From contig LSFY01000001.1 of the NCBI GenBank assembly GCA_001584565.1, forward strand, positions 1,586,421-1,650,420: a stretch of 64,000 nucleotides of DNA. Reading direction: 5' to 3'. How positions within the stretch are numbered: the stretch's first letter is position 1; every line of letters begins with the position of its first letter. Position numbers and translations under genes: made by a program. Shown here piece after piece: positions 45,232-55,076 of the stretch. This DNA comes from Alkalithermobacter thermoalcaliphilus JW-YL-7 = DSM 7308 (GTDB taxonomy: Bacteria > Bacillota > Clostridia > Peptostreptococcales > Peptostreptococcaceae). The notes under the pieces are model-generated. The model did not search any database and was not told where the DNA came from. It saw only the letters and a list, made by a program, of their open reading frames with translations.

Positions 45232-45489
45232 CTATTTAAATATCTTCTTAAAGAATCCTTCTTCATCTTTTTTGCTTACCTTAGAATATGTTATAGAGTT
45301 TACTGTTCCTTTTACTGTAACTAAGCCCTCTTCTAGGTTTAATTTACCCATATCTAAATTTTCTCCTTCTATCTTCATATCTCCATGTGAAGTTTTTATT
45401 TCTATTTTGTTATCATTAAAAGAATATACATGCTCAACTCCTGATATTGCTAATAATTCTCTATTTTTTAAACTAATATTATGTTCCAT
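45232..45489 (-). CDS. yabP: Sporulation protein YabP
   Basis: I choose the ATG at 45487-45489, nine bases after GGGGGGG, giving 85 residues. The sequence MEHNISLKNRELLAISGVEH, then EIKTSHGDMKIEGENLDMGK, fits YabP, a beta-rich cytosolic partner of YabQ made in the mother cell. A SigE-like promoter lies 34 bases upstream. Normal length. Confidence 0.92.
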   Translation of the reverse strand: MEHNISLKNRELLAISGVEHVYSFNDNKIEIKTSHGDMKIEGENLDMGKLNLEEGLVTVKGTVNSITYSKVSKKDEEGFFKKIFK

Positions 45490-45522
45490 ACACAACCCCC
45501 CCATAAATTCATGATTTATAAT

Positions 45523-45551
45523 AATTTATGAGGGATTTTTCGTATTTATTC
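45523..45551 (-). promoter_or_regulatory. SigE-like promoter of yabP-yabQ-divIC
   Basis: On the minus strand GAATAAA (45545-45551) and CATAAATT (45523-45530) are 14 bases apart, close to the SigE consensus GHATATT-N13-15-CATACAHT. The -35 overlaps the rqcP stop. In B. subtilis yabP is transcribed by SigE, which agrees. Confidence 0.6.
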
Positions 45552-45788
45552 TATAATTTCATACATTTGTTTTGCATCATCTTTAAGTGCATGTTCTTTT
45601 ATTTCTAATACTCTTACCCTTATAGGTTTTGTTTTAAAATCTATTTGAATTATATCGTCCTTTTGTACTTGTGTTGATGATTTTGCAACTTTTCCATTTA
45701 TACTTATTATTCCGCTATCACAGGCTTGTTTTGCAACTGTTCTTCTTTTTATAAGTCTTGAAACTTTAAGGTATTTATCAAGTCTCAT
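45546..45788 (-). CDS. rqcP: RqcP/YabO-type S4 RNA-binding protein
   Basis: The 80-residue protein is a single S4 domain: MRLDKYLKVSRLIKRRTVAK at the start and KVAKSSTQVQKDDIIQIDFK in the middle. RqcP (YabO) works with RqcH in the alanine tailing of stalled nascent chains on the 50S subunit. It lies between hup and yabP as in many Firmicutes. ATG behind AAGGAGTG. Confidence 0.93.
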   Translation of the reverse strand: MRLDKYLKVSRLIKRRTVAKQACDSGIISINGKVAKSSTQVQKDDIIQIDFKTKPIRVRVLEIKEHALKDDAKQMYEIIE

Positions 45789-45808
45789 ATTATCACTCCT
45801 TATCTAAG

Positions 45809-45836
45809 AAAAAAGTGTGGAATATCCACACTTTTT
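45809..45836 (-). terminator. Terminator after hup
   Basis: The stem AAAAAGTGTGG / CCACACTTTTT with loop AATAT lies three bases after the hup stop and ahead of rqcP; it should limit the abundant hup transcript from continuing. Confidence 0.88.
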
Positions 45837-45839
45837 AAA

Positions 45840-46118
45840 TTACTTGTTTATTATATCTTTTAATCCTTTTCCAGCTTTGAATACTGGAGCTTTAGATGCA
45901 GGTATTTCTATTACTTGCTCTGGATTTCTTGGGTTTCTTCCTTGTCTTGCTGCTCTTTCTCTTGTTTCGAAAGTTCCAAATCCTACTAATTGAACTTTAT
46001 CTCCTGCACTTAATGCTTCTTCTACACATTTCATGAATGCATTTAATGAAGCTTCTGCATCTTTTTTAGTTAATCCACTGTACTCAGCCATTTTAGCTAC
46101 TAATTCAGCCTTATTCAT
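45840..46118 (-). CDS. hup: DNA-binding protein HU
   Basis: I choose the ATG at 46116-46118, behind GAGGAGG, giving 92 residues (HU is about 90). It has the typical start MNKAELVAKMAEYSGLTKKD, the core VQLVGFGTFETRERAARQG and the DNA-clamping arm RNPRNPEQVIEIPASKAPVF. HU packs and bends DNA as a dimer. Given the DnaA-box array 5 kb away it is worth noting that HU helps DnaA at origins, but that is only a neighbour remark. Confidence 0.96.
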   Translation of the reverse strand: MNKAELVAKMAEYSGLTKKDAEASLNAFMKCVEEALSAGDKVQLVGFGTFETRERAARQGRNPRNPEQVIEIPASKAPVFKAGKGLKDIINK

Positions 46119-46218
46119 AGTTAATTTCCTCCTCAATGTATATTAATTTATAATAGCCTTTTGATAGTTTTAATAATTCTACCTAATTGCTGTAATTCCT
46201 TCTTTATGCTTAATATTT

Positions 46219-47658
46219 TTATCTATTTTTTGCCTCTTCCCAAAGCTTATCCATCTCATCTAGAGTCATTTCTTCTAAAGATTTATTCATTTTTCTTGCT
46301 GCATCTTCTATGTAGTTAAATCTTTCTATAAATTTATTGTTTGTTTTGTTTAGAGCTTGCTCTGGATCTACATTTAAAAATCTAGCTAGGTTGACAACAG
46401 CAAATAATAAATCGCCAACTTCTTCCTCTATGTATTGTATATTCAAACTCCTCTGTGCGTCAATAATTTCTTTATATTCTTCTTGTATTTTATTATATAC
46501 ATCTTCTATATTATCCCAATCAAAACCTACTAATGCAGCTTTTTGCTGAATTTTATTTGCTTTTATTAAAGCTGGAAGATGTTTTGGTATTCTCATTAAG
46601 CTTTCTGTTATTGTTTTTTCTCCCTTTTCTTCTTTTTTTAATTGTTCCCACTGCTTTTTAAAATCTTTTTGTATCTTTTTTCCTTCAAACACGTGAGGAT
46701 GTCTATATATAAGTTTTTTACATATTTTATCTGAAACTTCATTTAAATCAAAATATCCTTCTTCTTTTCCTATTTGGCAGTGAAATACTACTTGAAGGAG
46801 TAAATCTCCTAATTCTTCTATCATTTCGTCTATATCTTGTTTTTCTATTGCATCTATAAGTTCATATGCTTCTTCTATTACATATGGCTTTAAGCTTTCG
46901 TGTGTTTGTTTTTTGTCCCAATCACATCCATTTTCTGATCTTAATTTTTTCATTATGTTTTCAAGATCATAAACATCTTTAAATTTTTTATCCTCAGCTT
47001 TAGGTATATAAATACTTGTTAAATAATCAAAACTTTCTTTTATGTCTATTTCATAAAGTTTTAGCTTTTTAACACTTTCTTTATCTTTTATACCTGCACC
47101 TTTGACTATATATACATAGTGTTCATCATCATAATATTCCATTAGCTTTATCTTAAGATCAGAAGCTATAAAGTTGTCATAAACTTGAGTTATTATAAGG
47201 TCAGATTTTACATTTATCTTTTCATTTTCTATGCTAAGTGCATCAACAAGAGAAAATCCATAACATGGATCTATTTTTAGTAAATTAAACATAGCATCTA
47301 CAAAGCTCATTGAAGGCACAATCTTTACTTTTATTCCTTCTTGTTTTGCCTTGTCTTGTATTATGCTTACAGTTTTTTCTGCTACTGTAGGATGACCAGG
47401 GACAGCATAAACTATTTCTTGTGTTTTTGCCTTTTGTATTATAAAGTCACTTATGTTTTGATATACATTATCAAAATCTTTTTCTTTTTCATAAAAATAA
47501 TCAAGCGATGTATATTTTATTCCCATATCTGAAAGCTCTTTTACTATTGGGTGATGTTTAGTTCTTAAATATATATTATCTTTTTCTTTTAGTATACTTA
47601 AAGCTTTATAGCTTATATAATCTATATCTCCAGGCCCTAACCCAACAATAATTATCAA
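46219..47658 (-). CDS. mazG: MazG nucleotide pyrophosphohydrolase fused to SAM methylase-like domain (YabN)
   Basis: I choose the TTG at 47656-47658 after AAGAAGGTG, giving 479 residues. Residues 1-210 form a tetrapyrrole-methylase-like domain (IIIVGLGPGDIDYISYKALS), and residues 230-479 hold two MazG halves (RSENGCDWDKKQTHESLKPY, IEELGDLLLQVVFHCQIGK, and later YIEEEVGDLLFAVVNLARF). MazG removes pyrophosphate from (d)NTPs, including damaged ones, with the ExxE/D metal sites. The fusion is normal for YabN in Firmicutes. Confidence 0.93.
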   Translation of the reverse strand: MIIIVGLGPGDIDYISYKALSILKEKDNIYLRTKHHPIVKELSDMGIKYTSLDYFYEKEKDFDNVYQNISDFIIQKAKTQEIVYAVPGHPTVAEKTVSIIQDKAKQEGIKVKIVPSMSFVDAMFNLLKIDPCYGFSLVDALSIENEKINVKSDLIITQVYDNFIASDLKIKLMEYYDDEHYVYIVKGAGIKDKESVKKLKLYEIDIKESFDYLTSIYIPKAEDKKFKDVYDLENIMKKLRSENGCDWDKKQTHESLKPYVIEEAYELIDAIEKQDIDEMIEELGDLLLQVVFHCQIGKEEGYFDLNEVSDKICKKLIYRHPHVFEGKKIQKDFKKQWEQLKKEEKGEKTITESLMRIPKHLPALIKANKIQQKAALVGFDWDNIEDVYNKIQEEYKEIIDAQRSLNIQYIEEEVGDLLFAVVNLARFLNVDPEQALNKTNNKFIERFNYIEDAARKMNKSLEEMTLDEMDKLWEEAKNR

Positions 47659-47713
47659 AGAATCACCTTCTTTCAATTACCATTATACCCACAATTTACA
47701 TTTATATAAGTAT

Positions 47714-49312
47714 TTATCTAAATATCTTTAATTTCTTTAATATTTTAATTACTTTTTGCCCTTTTGGAAGATAAGCTAGCTCCTTCTCACTTATTGCTCC
47801 TACTGAAAGTAGTGTTACAAAATATACACCTGACGCTATAGCTATGGCTAAAAGTGTAGATATTGAGTTTTTAAAATTTAAAATGAATACTTTATAAGAT
47901 AATATAGCTGATATAGACATTAAAATTACAGCTATGAAAGGTTTTATTACAAACTCTACAAATCCAAATTTTATGTTTAAATGTTTCTTTATATAATAAA
48001 GGTTTAATACTGATGCTACCATGTAGGCTACAACAGTACCTATAGCAGCTCCTTTTACATTTAAGCTAGGTATTGCTGTTAATGTATAAGTTAGTGCTAT
48101 TTTTAATATAGATCCTATAACAAGGTTTATAACTGGTATGTGTGCTTTTCCCATTCCTTGAAGTATTCCCGTAAACGTCTGAATTAAACTTATAAATATT
48201 ACTCCCATTGATAAATAAAAAAGTATTTGACCTGCTGATGCTGGTTCATTAGGATAAAGAAGTTTCATAATAGGCCCAGAAAGTGATGCAAGACCAAAAG
48301 CTGCTGGAAGTCCTATAATAAGTGCTGCTTTTGTAGCTATTTTTATATCCCTTTTTGCAGAGTTTAAATCATTTATTGTAAGCGAGTGAGATATTACAGG
48401 AACTAAACTTACTGCAAGTGCTACTGTTAATACTTGAGGTAAATTTATAAGTGTTGCAGCCATTCCTGTTAATTGACCATATAAGCTGTTTGCTTGTTCA
48501 TATGTAAACCCAGCTTCTTGAAGTCTTCTCATTACTATAGATACATCTATCATGTTCATTATAGGCATAATAGATGATCCTATTGTTATGGGAATAGCTA
48601 TACTTAAAAGTCTATTTAATATTTTAAAGGAACTTTCTTCTTTAAAATTTGACTCTAGTTTTAATTCATTTTTAATTTTTGATTTGTTTTTAAGATACAT
48701 AAAAGCCATAAATATACTTCCAAGCATAGCTCCTGCTGTTGCTCCAAATGACGCTCCTGCTGCTGCATATTCTTTTCCTTTTCCTAAAAATAAAATAGCA
48801 AGATATATTCCTATTACAACCCTACCAAACTGTTCTATTATTTGAGATATTGCTGTTGGCATCATTTCCTGCTTTCCTTGAAAATATCCTCTAAATGCTG
48901 CCATTATAGGTACAAACAATAAAGCTGGTGCTATTGCTACCATAGCGTAATATGCCTTTTCATTTTTTATTAACTTTGTAACTATATAGTTTGATCCTAA
49001 AAATAGTATTGTAGATGATATAATACCTGTTAATATAAGGACAATAAAAGATACCCTAAATACTTTATGGGCCCCTTTTTTATCACCTAAAGCTAATCTT
49101 TCTGAAACTAGCTTTGATATAGCTGTTGGAAATCCTGAAGAAGATATAGCTAATAAAAAAACATATATAGGATATGCAGTTTGATAATACCCCATTCCTT
49201 CTGAAGTTATAATATTACCAAGAGGTATTCTAAAAAAAGCTCCCATAATTTTAACTATAATTCCTGCAACTCCAAGTATAAAAGCTCCTTTAAGAAAGGA
49301 ATTTTTACTCAT
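47714..49312 (-). CDS. spoVB: Stage V sporulation protein B / MOP-family flippase
   Basis: I choose the ATG at 49310-49312 behind AGGAGGT, giving 532 residues with about 14 membrane segments. The start MSKNSFLKGAFILGVAGIIV and IMGAFFRIPLGNIITSEGMG, then YQTAYPIYVFLLAISSSGFP, are the usual signature of the SpoVB/YabM group. In B. subtilis SpoVB is needed for spore cortex and may move lipid-linked precursors. It is located between mazG and spoVT as in related genomes. Confidence 0.9.
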   Translation of the reverse strand: MSKNSFLKGAFILGVAGIIVKIMGAFFRIPLGNIITSEGMGYYQTAYPIYVFLLAISSSGFPTAISKLVSERLALGDKKGAHKVFRVSFIVLILTGIISSTILFLGSNYIVTKLIKNEKAYYAMVAIAPALLFVPIMAAFRGYFQGKQEMMPTAISQIIEQFGRVVIGIYLAILFLGKGKEYAAAGASFGATAGAMLGSIFMAFMYLKNKSKIKNELKLESNFKEESSFKILNRLLSIAIPITIGSSIMPIMNMIDVSIVMRRLQEAGFTYEQANSLYGQLTGMAATLINLPQVLTVALAVSLVPVISHSLTINDLNSAKRDIKIATKAALIIGLPAAFGLASLSGPIMKLLYPNEPASAGQILFYLSMGVIFISLIQTFTGILQGMGKAHIPVINLVIGSILKIALTYTLTAIPSLNVKGAAIGTVVAYMVASVLNLYYIKKHLNIKFGFVEFVIKPFIAVILMSISAILSYKVFILNFKNSISTLLAIAIASGVYFVTLLSVGAISEKELAYLPKGQKVIKILKKLKIFR

Positions 49313-49384
49313 ACTAAAACCTCCTAAAATATAAACTAAACAATAATATATCACAACTATTTATTTATAGCTATATATCAAATA

Positions 49385-49408
49385 AAAAAAGACCCTTTGG
49401 GCCTTTTT
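49385..49408 (-). terminator. Terminator after spoVT
   Basis: On the minus strand AAAAAGGCCC-AAA-GGGTCTTTTTTT forms a stem with one C/U mismatch and a T run. It overlaps the spoVT stop. Confidence 0.8.
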
Positions 49409-49946
49409 ACTGTATTTGTTTTCCTAAAAATCCTGCAGCTACTTTAGCTAGCTTTTCATCAGATTCTTCTATTTCTTCTTTTTCTTTATTTACAAATATA
49501 ACTGCTCCTATAGCATCTCCTGATGTACTTATTATAGGAACTATAACTTGCTTTTTATACTCGTTGTTATCTTCCCTATATATAGGAACTACTCTTGTAT
49601 CTTTTGCTAGTATTGAGACTCTGTTTTCTATTAGGTCTTCAAGTTCTCTGCTTATGCTTCTATCTTTGTATTCTTTTTTAGATAGTTTAGCAACTGAAAC
49701 TATACTATCTAAATCTGTTATAACAACTCCAAGTCCTGTATTTTCTGCTAGTGTTTCTGCATATTCTTGAGAAAAATCATTAAGTTCACCTATTGGAGAG
49801 TATTTTTTTAATATTACTTCTCCATCTTTAGCTGTAAATATCTCTAGTGGATCTCCTTCTTTTATCCTAAGAGTTCTTCTTATTTCCTTTGGTATTACTA
49901 CTCTTCCTAAGTCATCTATTCTTCTTACTATTCCTGTTGCTCTCAT
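49407..49946 (-). CDS. spoVT: Stage V sporulation protein T (AbrB/GAF regulator)
   Basis: The 179-residue protein has an N-terminal AbrB swapped-hairpin domain (MRATGIVRRIDDLGRVVIPK, EIRRTLRIKEGDPLEIF) and a C-terminal GAF-like domain (about 55-179). SpoVT is a forespore regulator that adjusts SigG genes and spore germination. Own ribosome site GGAGGG and own terminator. Normal length. Confidence 0.95.
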   Translation of the reverse strand: MRATGIVRRIDDLGRVVIPKEIRRTLRIKEGDPLEIFTAKDGEVILKKYSPIGELNDFSQEYAETLAENTGLGVVITDLDSIVSVAKLSKKEYKDRSISRELEDLIENRVSILAKDTRVVPIYREDNNEYKKQVIVPIISTSGDAIGAVIFVNKEKEEIEESDEKLAKVAAGFLGKQIQ

Positions 49947-50003
49947 TATTATCCCTCCATAACTTCTTTGAATATATTTTTTACCGAAATAAAAAAAATA
50001 TAC

Positions 50004-50033
50004 AAAAAAAGGGAGAATATATAATATATTCTC
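50004..50033 (-). terminator. Terminator after the foldase gene
   Basis: The stem GAGAATATAT / ATATATTCTC followed on the minus strand by CCTTTTTTTGT sits immediately after the prsA-like gene stop. Confidence 0.82.
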
Positions 50034-50036
50034 ACC

Positions 50037-51017
50037 TTATTTTAGATTTTCCATAAATTTTTCTACTTTTGCTTTTTCTTTTAGATTTTGTATGTTTTGT
50101 GAATAAATTTCTTCTTTTATATCTTCTTTTATTATATCTTTTACTTCTTCAAGAGAAGGAAGCTCATCTATTTTTTCTTCTACTTTTATTATATGGTATC
50201 CATACATAGTCTTTACAAGATCTGAAATTTCGCCTACTTTAAGGCTAAATGCAGCCTCTTCAAATTCAGGAACCATAACTCCTCTTGAAAAATTCCCTAA
50301 ATCTCCTCCGTTTTGAGCAGAAGCTTTATCATCTGAATATTCTTTTGCTAAAGAAGCAAAGTCTTCTCCATTTTTTAGTCTAGCTAATACATCTTCAGCT
50401 TTTTTTCTTATAGATTCTATTTTTTCATCAGGATATGGATTGTTATTTTCATCTATTGTCTTAAATAATATATGAGATGCTTTAACTTGTTCATTTCTAA
50501 AGTATTCTTTGTTTTCATCGTAAAACTTTTGTATCTTTTCTTTAGTTACGTCAATGTTTTCCATATAGTTTTCTCTATATCTTTGTATATAGATATCTCT
50601 TTTTAATCTTTCTTTTATAAACTCATCTGTTATTTTATTTTTTTGCAAAAATTCCTTAAAATCTTTGTTTGACTGTATATGTTCTTTTAGTTGATTAAAC
50701 TGCTCAGTTATTTCACTTTCTTCAACAGTTATATCTTTTGCCTGTTGATATATTATTTCTTCTAAAATCATCATATCTAAAAGTTCTTGTTTAAACATAT
50801 CTAAAATAGTTTTTCCTTCTATTTCTTGCTCCCATACATCTTTTCCATATACACTTTCGTAATCTCTTTTATAAAGCATAAGTGTTTTGTTAAACTGTTC
50901 AAGTGTTATAGCTTTATCATTTACCTTAGCTACTACTACATTTGCATTTTCATTATTACATGCAGCTAAGCTAAACATAGCAAAGATTGCTACAACTATT
51001 GCTAAAACTTTTTTCAT
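50037..51017 (-). CDS. prsA: Parvulin-type foldase lipoprotein (PrsA-like)
   Basis: I choose the ATG at 51015-51017, nine bases after AAAGGAG; 326 residues. The signal [20 protein letters not shown] has a lipobox SLAAC. After an N-terminal SurA-like helical part comes a parvulin PPIase domain (about 185-285) with [32 protein letters not shown] and [12 protein letters not shown]. It should assist folding of exported proteins outside the membrane. It lies 30 bases after mfd in the same direction. Confidence 0.92.
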   Translation of the reverse strand: MKKVLAIVVAIFAMFSLAACNNENANVVVAKVNDKAITLEQFNKTLMLYKRDYESVYGKDVWEQEIEGKTILDMFKQELLDMMILEEIIYQQAKDITVEESEITEQFNQLKEHIQSNKDFKEFLQKNKITDEFIKERLKRDIYIQRYRENYMENIDVTKEKIQKFYDENKEYFRNEQVKASHILFKTIDENNNPYPDEKIESIRKKAEDVLARLKNGEDFASLAKEYSDDKASAQNGGDLGNFSRGVMVPEFEEAAFSLKVGEISDLVKTMYGYHIIKVEEKIDELPSLEEVKDIIKEDIKEEIYSQNIQNLKEKAKVEKFMENLK

Positions 51018-51046
51018 ATATAACAACTCCTTTAATTTTTAAATAA

Positions 51047-54000
51047 TTATATCATCTTTTCCATAACCTGTGCAATTTCACATATAAGTTTATATTCATT
51101 TTTCTCATTTGGTGTAAATACATAATGAGGCTTAAGGTGTACCTTTTGACCATCATATTTTATAAGCTCAACTTTAAGTTTCTTTCCTAAAGCTTTTATA
51201 TATGCTATCATTAAAAGGTTTCTAAGAGGCTGTGGTATATCAGAAAATCTATCTTCTATTTCTTCCTCTATAGCATACATATCTTCTTTAGTTTCTATTG
51301 AAGCAATTTTTTTGTATATTTGTATTTTTTCTACTTCATCTTGTATATAATAATCTGGAATATAAGCATTTATATTTATATCTATTTCTGTGTCTACTTC
51401 CTTTTTAACAACTTCTCCTTTTAGCTTTCTTATAGCTTCGTTTAGCATTTTTACATAAAGATCATATCCTATAGCTGCCATATGTCCGTGCTGTTCAGAT
51501 CCTAATAAATTTCCTGCTCCTCTTATTTCAAGGTCTCTCATAGCTATTTTAAATCCTGATCCAAACTCTGTAAATTCCTTTATTGCCTTTAGTCTTTTTT
51601 CTGCTACCTCGCTAAGTACCTTATCTTTTTCATATAAAAGATAAGCATACCCCTGTCTTGATGACCTTCCAACCCTTCCTCTTAACTGATAAAGCTGAGA
51701 AAGTCCCATTTTGTCTGCATCGTATATTATTATAGTATTTGCGTTTTGAATGTCCATTCCTGTTTCTATTATTGTAGTACAAACAAGTACATCGTATCTT
51801 TTTTCTAAAAAGTTAAGCATTATTTTTTCAAGTTCTCTACTGCTCATCTGACCATGTCCCATGGCAACCTTAGCATGTGGAACTAGACTTTTTATTTTTG
51901 CTACCATATTTTCTATTCCATTTACTCTATTGTATACGAAAAATACCTGTCCACCTCTAGATATTTCTCTATCTATTGCATCAGCTATAATACTATCTTT
52001 TGCTTCTACTAAATAAGTTAAAACAGGATGTCTTTCCTCAGGTGGCTGCTCTATTAAACTCATATCTCTAACTCCACTTAATGACATATGAAGTGTTCTA
52101 GGTATAGGTGTTGCAGATAAAGTAAGTACATCTATTGATGTTTTTAGTTTTTTTAGTTTCTCTTTATCTCTAACTCCAAATCTTTGCTCTTCATCTATTA
52201 CTAAAAGGCCTAAATCTTTAAACTGTATATCCTTAGATAATATTCTGTGAGTTCCTATTACTACATCTACAAGACCTTTTTTTATATCTTCTAATATTAG
52301 CTTTTGATCTTTGCTTGTTTTAAATCTACTTAATACTTCAACTCTTATAGGAAAATTGCTGAATCTTTCTTTAAAATTATTGTAGTGTTGCTGAGCTAAT
52401 ATTGTAGTTGGAACTAAAACTGCTACTTGTTTTGAATCCATACATGCTTTAAATACTGCTCTTATTGCTACTTCTGTCTTTCCATACCCGACATCTCCAC
52501 ATATTAGTCTATCCATTACTTTATCGCTTTCCATATCTTGTTTTACTTCTTGTATTGCTCTTAATTGATCTTCTGTTTCTTCATATGGAAATAAGCTTTC
52601 AAATTCTACTTGCCAATGAGTGTCTTTGCTAAATTTATAACCTTTAGCTTTTTCTCTCTTTGCGTAAAGCTCTATTAAGTCTTTTGCCATATCTTCTACT
52701 GCTTTTTTAACTTTGCTCTTTGCTTTATTCCAATCACTAGTTCCTAGTTTGTTTAGCTTTACAGTATCTGTTTGTGCTCCTATATATTTTTGGACTTTAT
52801 CCATCTGATCTGTAGGAATATATAAGCTGTCTGATCCTGCGTAAACAATTTTCATATAATCCTTTTTTACTCCATTTACCTTAAGCTGCTCCATTCCTAC
52901 ATATTTTCCTATACCATGATTTTCGTGAACTACATAATCTCCTACATTAAGGTCTAGGAAAGATTCTATTTTTTCTCCTTTTTTAAACTTTTTCTTTGAA
53001 GATATTCTTTTATAAGCTCCAAATATTTCTTTATCTGTTATTAATGTATATTTTATACTTGTGTACACAAATCCTGAGCTTATGCTTGCACAAATTATAA
53101 ATATCTGTGATGGCTGTATTTGTCTATTTCTACTATCTATTAAACTACACTCTATTTGTTCATCTAGTAAGCTTTTGTATAAAGACTGTGCCCTTTCTTT
53201 TGATGATACTACTAGTAAGATTTTATGGTTATTATTTTTTAAGTATTTTAGTTCTTCTATAAGTAAATTTATTTTTCCATTAAATGTAGGTACTTGTCTT
53301 GAGTTAAAATTAACTGTAGACATAGCATTAAATCCCTTTGCTGTCTTTAAAAGGAGGGATTTTAATATTACGAATCTATCTTTTATTAGGCTTTCTAAAT
53401 CTTCAAATCTATATAACAGATTTGCTTGAGATTTTAATACAAATCCTTTTTCTAAATTTGTTTTGTAATTTTCTTTAAACTCATCTAAAATATTTTTAGT
53501 CTTTTCTTGTATTCTAGATGGTTCATTTAAAATTATAAGGGCATTTTCTTTCATATAACTGAAAATACTTTTGTCAAACTCATCGTAAAAATAGTCTATA
53601 AAATTTTCTATTCCTTCAAAGTATATTTTTTGGTTTATTTTTTCTATATCAGAATATATATCTTCACTAGTTGAATCCTTTATTTCAGACTTTATCTTTT
53701 TTAAAGATAAATTTATATCTTCAGGATATATAAATTCTCTTGCGGGTACTATTTCAAAATTATTTAGCTTTTCTATTGATCTTTGAGATATAAAGTCAAA
53801 TATTCTTATAGAGTCTATTTCATCGTCAAACAGCTCTATTCTTATAGGGTTTTCATAATTTGGAGAATATATATCTATTATTCCTCCTCTTACAGAAAAC
53901 TGTCCTAAAGACTCTACCTTAGATACTCTTTCATATCCTATTGAAACTAACTTTTTTAAGAATGTTTCTGTATTTAAGCTATCTCCTAGATTAAATGATA

Positions 54001-54418
54001 TTATGTTTTGTTTGAATATTTGCTTTGGTGTATATTTTCTTAAAACTGATTGTATTGAAGTTACTATTATTAAATCTTCTTCTTTGCAAAGTTTTGATAA
54101 AATATTTATTTTTTTTCCTTCTTCTTTTTTATCTTTTGCATCTAGTCTATAAAAAAATATTTCTTCAAAAGGCAAGTAAAAAACTTTATCATCTAAGTAA
54201 AATCTTAAATCATCATATATCATTCTAGCTTCAAATTCATTGTGACATACTATTATTATTTGTCTTTTTATATCCTTAAATAAACTATAAGTTATATTTG
54301 CCTTTTGAGAGTCTATAAGGCCATTTATTAAAAGAGGTGATTTTTTATTTTTTATAGCTTGTATTATATTTTGATATTCTGATGATTCTGTAAGGGGATA
54401 TATAAATACATCATTCAT
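51047..54418 (-). CDS. mfd: Transcription-repair coupling factor Mfd
   Basis: The 1123-residue translocase removes RNA polymerase stalled at lesions and recruits UvrA. It has an N-terminal UvrB-like part (FEARMIYDDLRFYLDDKVFY, FSVRGGIIDIYSP), the RNAP-interaction domain (DLNVGDYVVHENHGIGKYVG about 490), helicase motifs Walker A GDVGYGKTEVA and DEEQ (LLVIDEEQRFGV), the TRG part and C-terminal domain. Slightly shorter than B. subtilis Mfd (1,177). ATG behind AAAAGGAG; 16 bases after pth. Confidence 0.96.
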   Translation of the reverse strand: MNDVFIYPLTESSEYQNIIQAIKNKKSPLLINGLIDSQKANITYSLFKDIKRQIIIVCHNEFEARMIYDDLRFYLDDKVFYLPFEEIFFYRLDAKDKKEEGKKINILSKLCKEEDLIIVTSIQSVLRKYTPKQIFKQNIISFNLGDSLNTETFLKKLVSIGYERVSKVESLGQFSVRGGIIDIYSPNYENPIRIELFDDEIDSIRIFDFISQRSIEKLNNFEIVPAREFIYPEDINLSLKKIKSEIKDSTSEDIYSDIEKINQKIYFEGIENFIDYFYDEFDKSIFSYMKENALIILNEPSRIQEKTKNILDEFKENYKTNLEKGFVLKSQANLLYRFEDLESLIKDRFVILKSLLLKTAKGFNAMSTVNFNSRQVPTFNGKINLLIEELKYLKNNNHKILLVVSSKERAQSLYKSLLDEQIECSLIDSRNRQIQPSQIFIICASISSGFVYTSIKYTLITDKEIFGAYKRISSKKKFKKGEKIESFLDLNVGDYVVHENHGIGKYVGMEQLKVNGVKKDYMKIVYAGSDSLYIPTDQMDKVQKYIGAQTDTVKLNKLGTSDWNKAKSKVKKAVEDMAKDLIELYAKREKAKGYKFSKDTHWQVEFESLFPYEETEDQLRAIQEVKQDMESDKVMDRLICGDVGYGKTEVAIRAVFKACMDSKQVAVLVPTTILAQQHYNNFKERFSNFPIRVEVLSRFKTSKDQKLILEDIKKGLVDVVIGTHRILSKDIQFKDLGLLVIDEEQRFGVRDKEKLKKLKTSIDVLTLSATPIPRTLHMSLSGVRDMSLIEQPPEERHPVLTYLVEAKDSIIADAIDREISRGGQVFFVYNRVNGIENMVAKIKSLVPHAKVAMGHGQMSSRELEKIMLNFLEKRYDVLVCTTIIETGMDIQNANTIIIYDADKMGLSQLYQLRGRVGRSSRQGYAYLLYEKDKVLSEVAEKRLKAIKEFTEFGSGFKIAMRDLEIRGAGNLLGSEQHGHMAAIGYDLYVKMLNEAIRKLKGEVVKKEVDTEIDININAYIPDYYIQDEVEKIQIYKKIASIETKEDMYAIEEEIEDRFSDIPQPLRNLLMIAYIKALGKKLKVELIKYDGQKVHLKPHYVFTPNEKNEYKLICEIAQVMEKMI

Positions 54419-54433
54419 AATTTATCTCCTTTT

Positions 54434-54994
54434 CTAACCATTGAATTTGTTCATGGCTATATCTATGTTTTCTTTTATTATTGTTTCTATAGCAAGTGCA
54501 CTTTTGTTTAAAGCCTCATTTAAACTAGGAATTTCATCTTTATAAAATTTTGAAAGAACAAAGTAAGCTAAATCTTGTCCTTTTAGAGGCTTTCCTACGC
54601 CTATTCTTATTCTTGGAAAATCTTCAAAATTAAGGCACTTTATAATTGACCTCATTCCGTTATGAGTTCCTGGACCGCCTTTTTTTCTTATTCTTATTTT
54701 TCCTACATCTAAATCTATATCGTCATATATAATTATTATTTTGTCTTTATCTATTTTATAATATTTATATATATCTAAAACGCTTTCTCCACTTAAATTC
54801 ATATATGTTAAAGGTTTTACTAATAATACTTTTTTATCTCCTATTTTTCCTTCTCCTATCATGGCCTTATGTTTTATTTTTTTTATATCTATATTATTGT
54901 TTTCTGCTAATATATCTATTACTTTAAATCCTACATTATGTCTAGTATCTTCATATTCTTTACCTGGATTTCCAAGTCCTACTACTACAAACAT
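54434..54994 (-). CDS. pth: Peptidyl-tRNA hydrolase
   Basis: I choose the ATG at 54992-54994 ([20 protein letters not shown]) behind AAAGGAGG, giving 186 residues. The catalytic His is in TRHNVGF and the Asp in [28 protein letters not shown] and [10 protein letters not shown] are further family motifs. It frees tRNA from dropped peptidyl-tRNA. Placed before mfd as in Bacillus. Confidence 0.96.
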   Translation of the reverse strand: MFVVVGLGNPGKEYEDTRHNVGFKVIDILAENNNIDIKKIKHKAMIGEGKIGDKKVLLVKPLTYMNLSGESVLDIYKYYKIDKDKIIIIYDDIDLDVGKIRIRKKGGPGTHNGMRSIIKCLNFEDFPRIRIGVGKPLKGQDLAYFVLSKFYKDEIPSLNEALNKSALAIETIIKENIDIAMNKFNG

Positions 54995-55043
54995 CTTAAA
55001 AACCTCCTTTACTAAAGATATTATACCATACAAATAAGTTATA

Positions 55044-55071
55044 AAAGCGTCAATCTAACGATTGACGCTTT
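55044..55071 (-). terminator. Terminator after prs
   Basis: The 12-bp stem AAAGCGTCAATC / GATTGACGCTTT with loop TAAC lies just after the prs stop on the minus strand, followed by TTATAACTT. The T tail is short. Confidence 0.8.
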
Positions 55072-55076
55072 GTCTA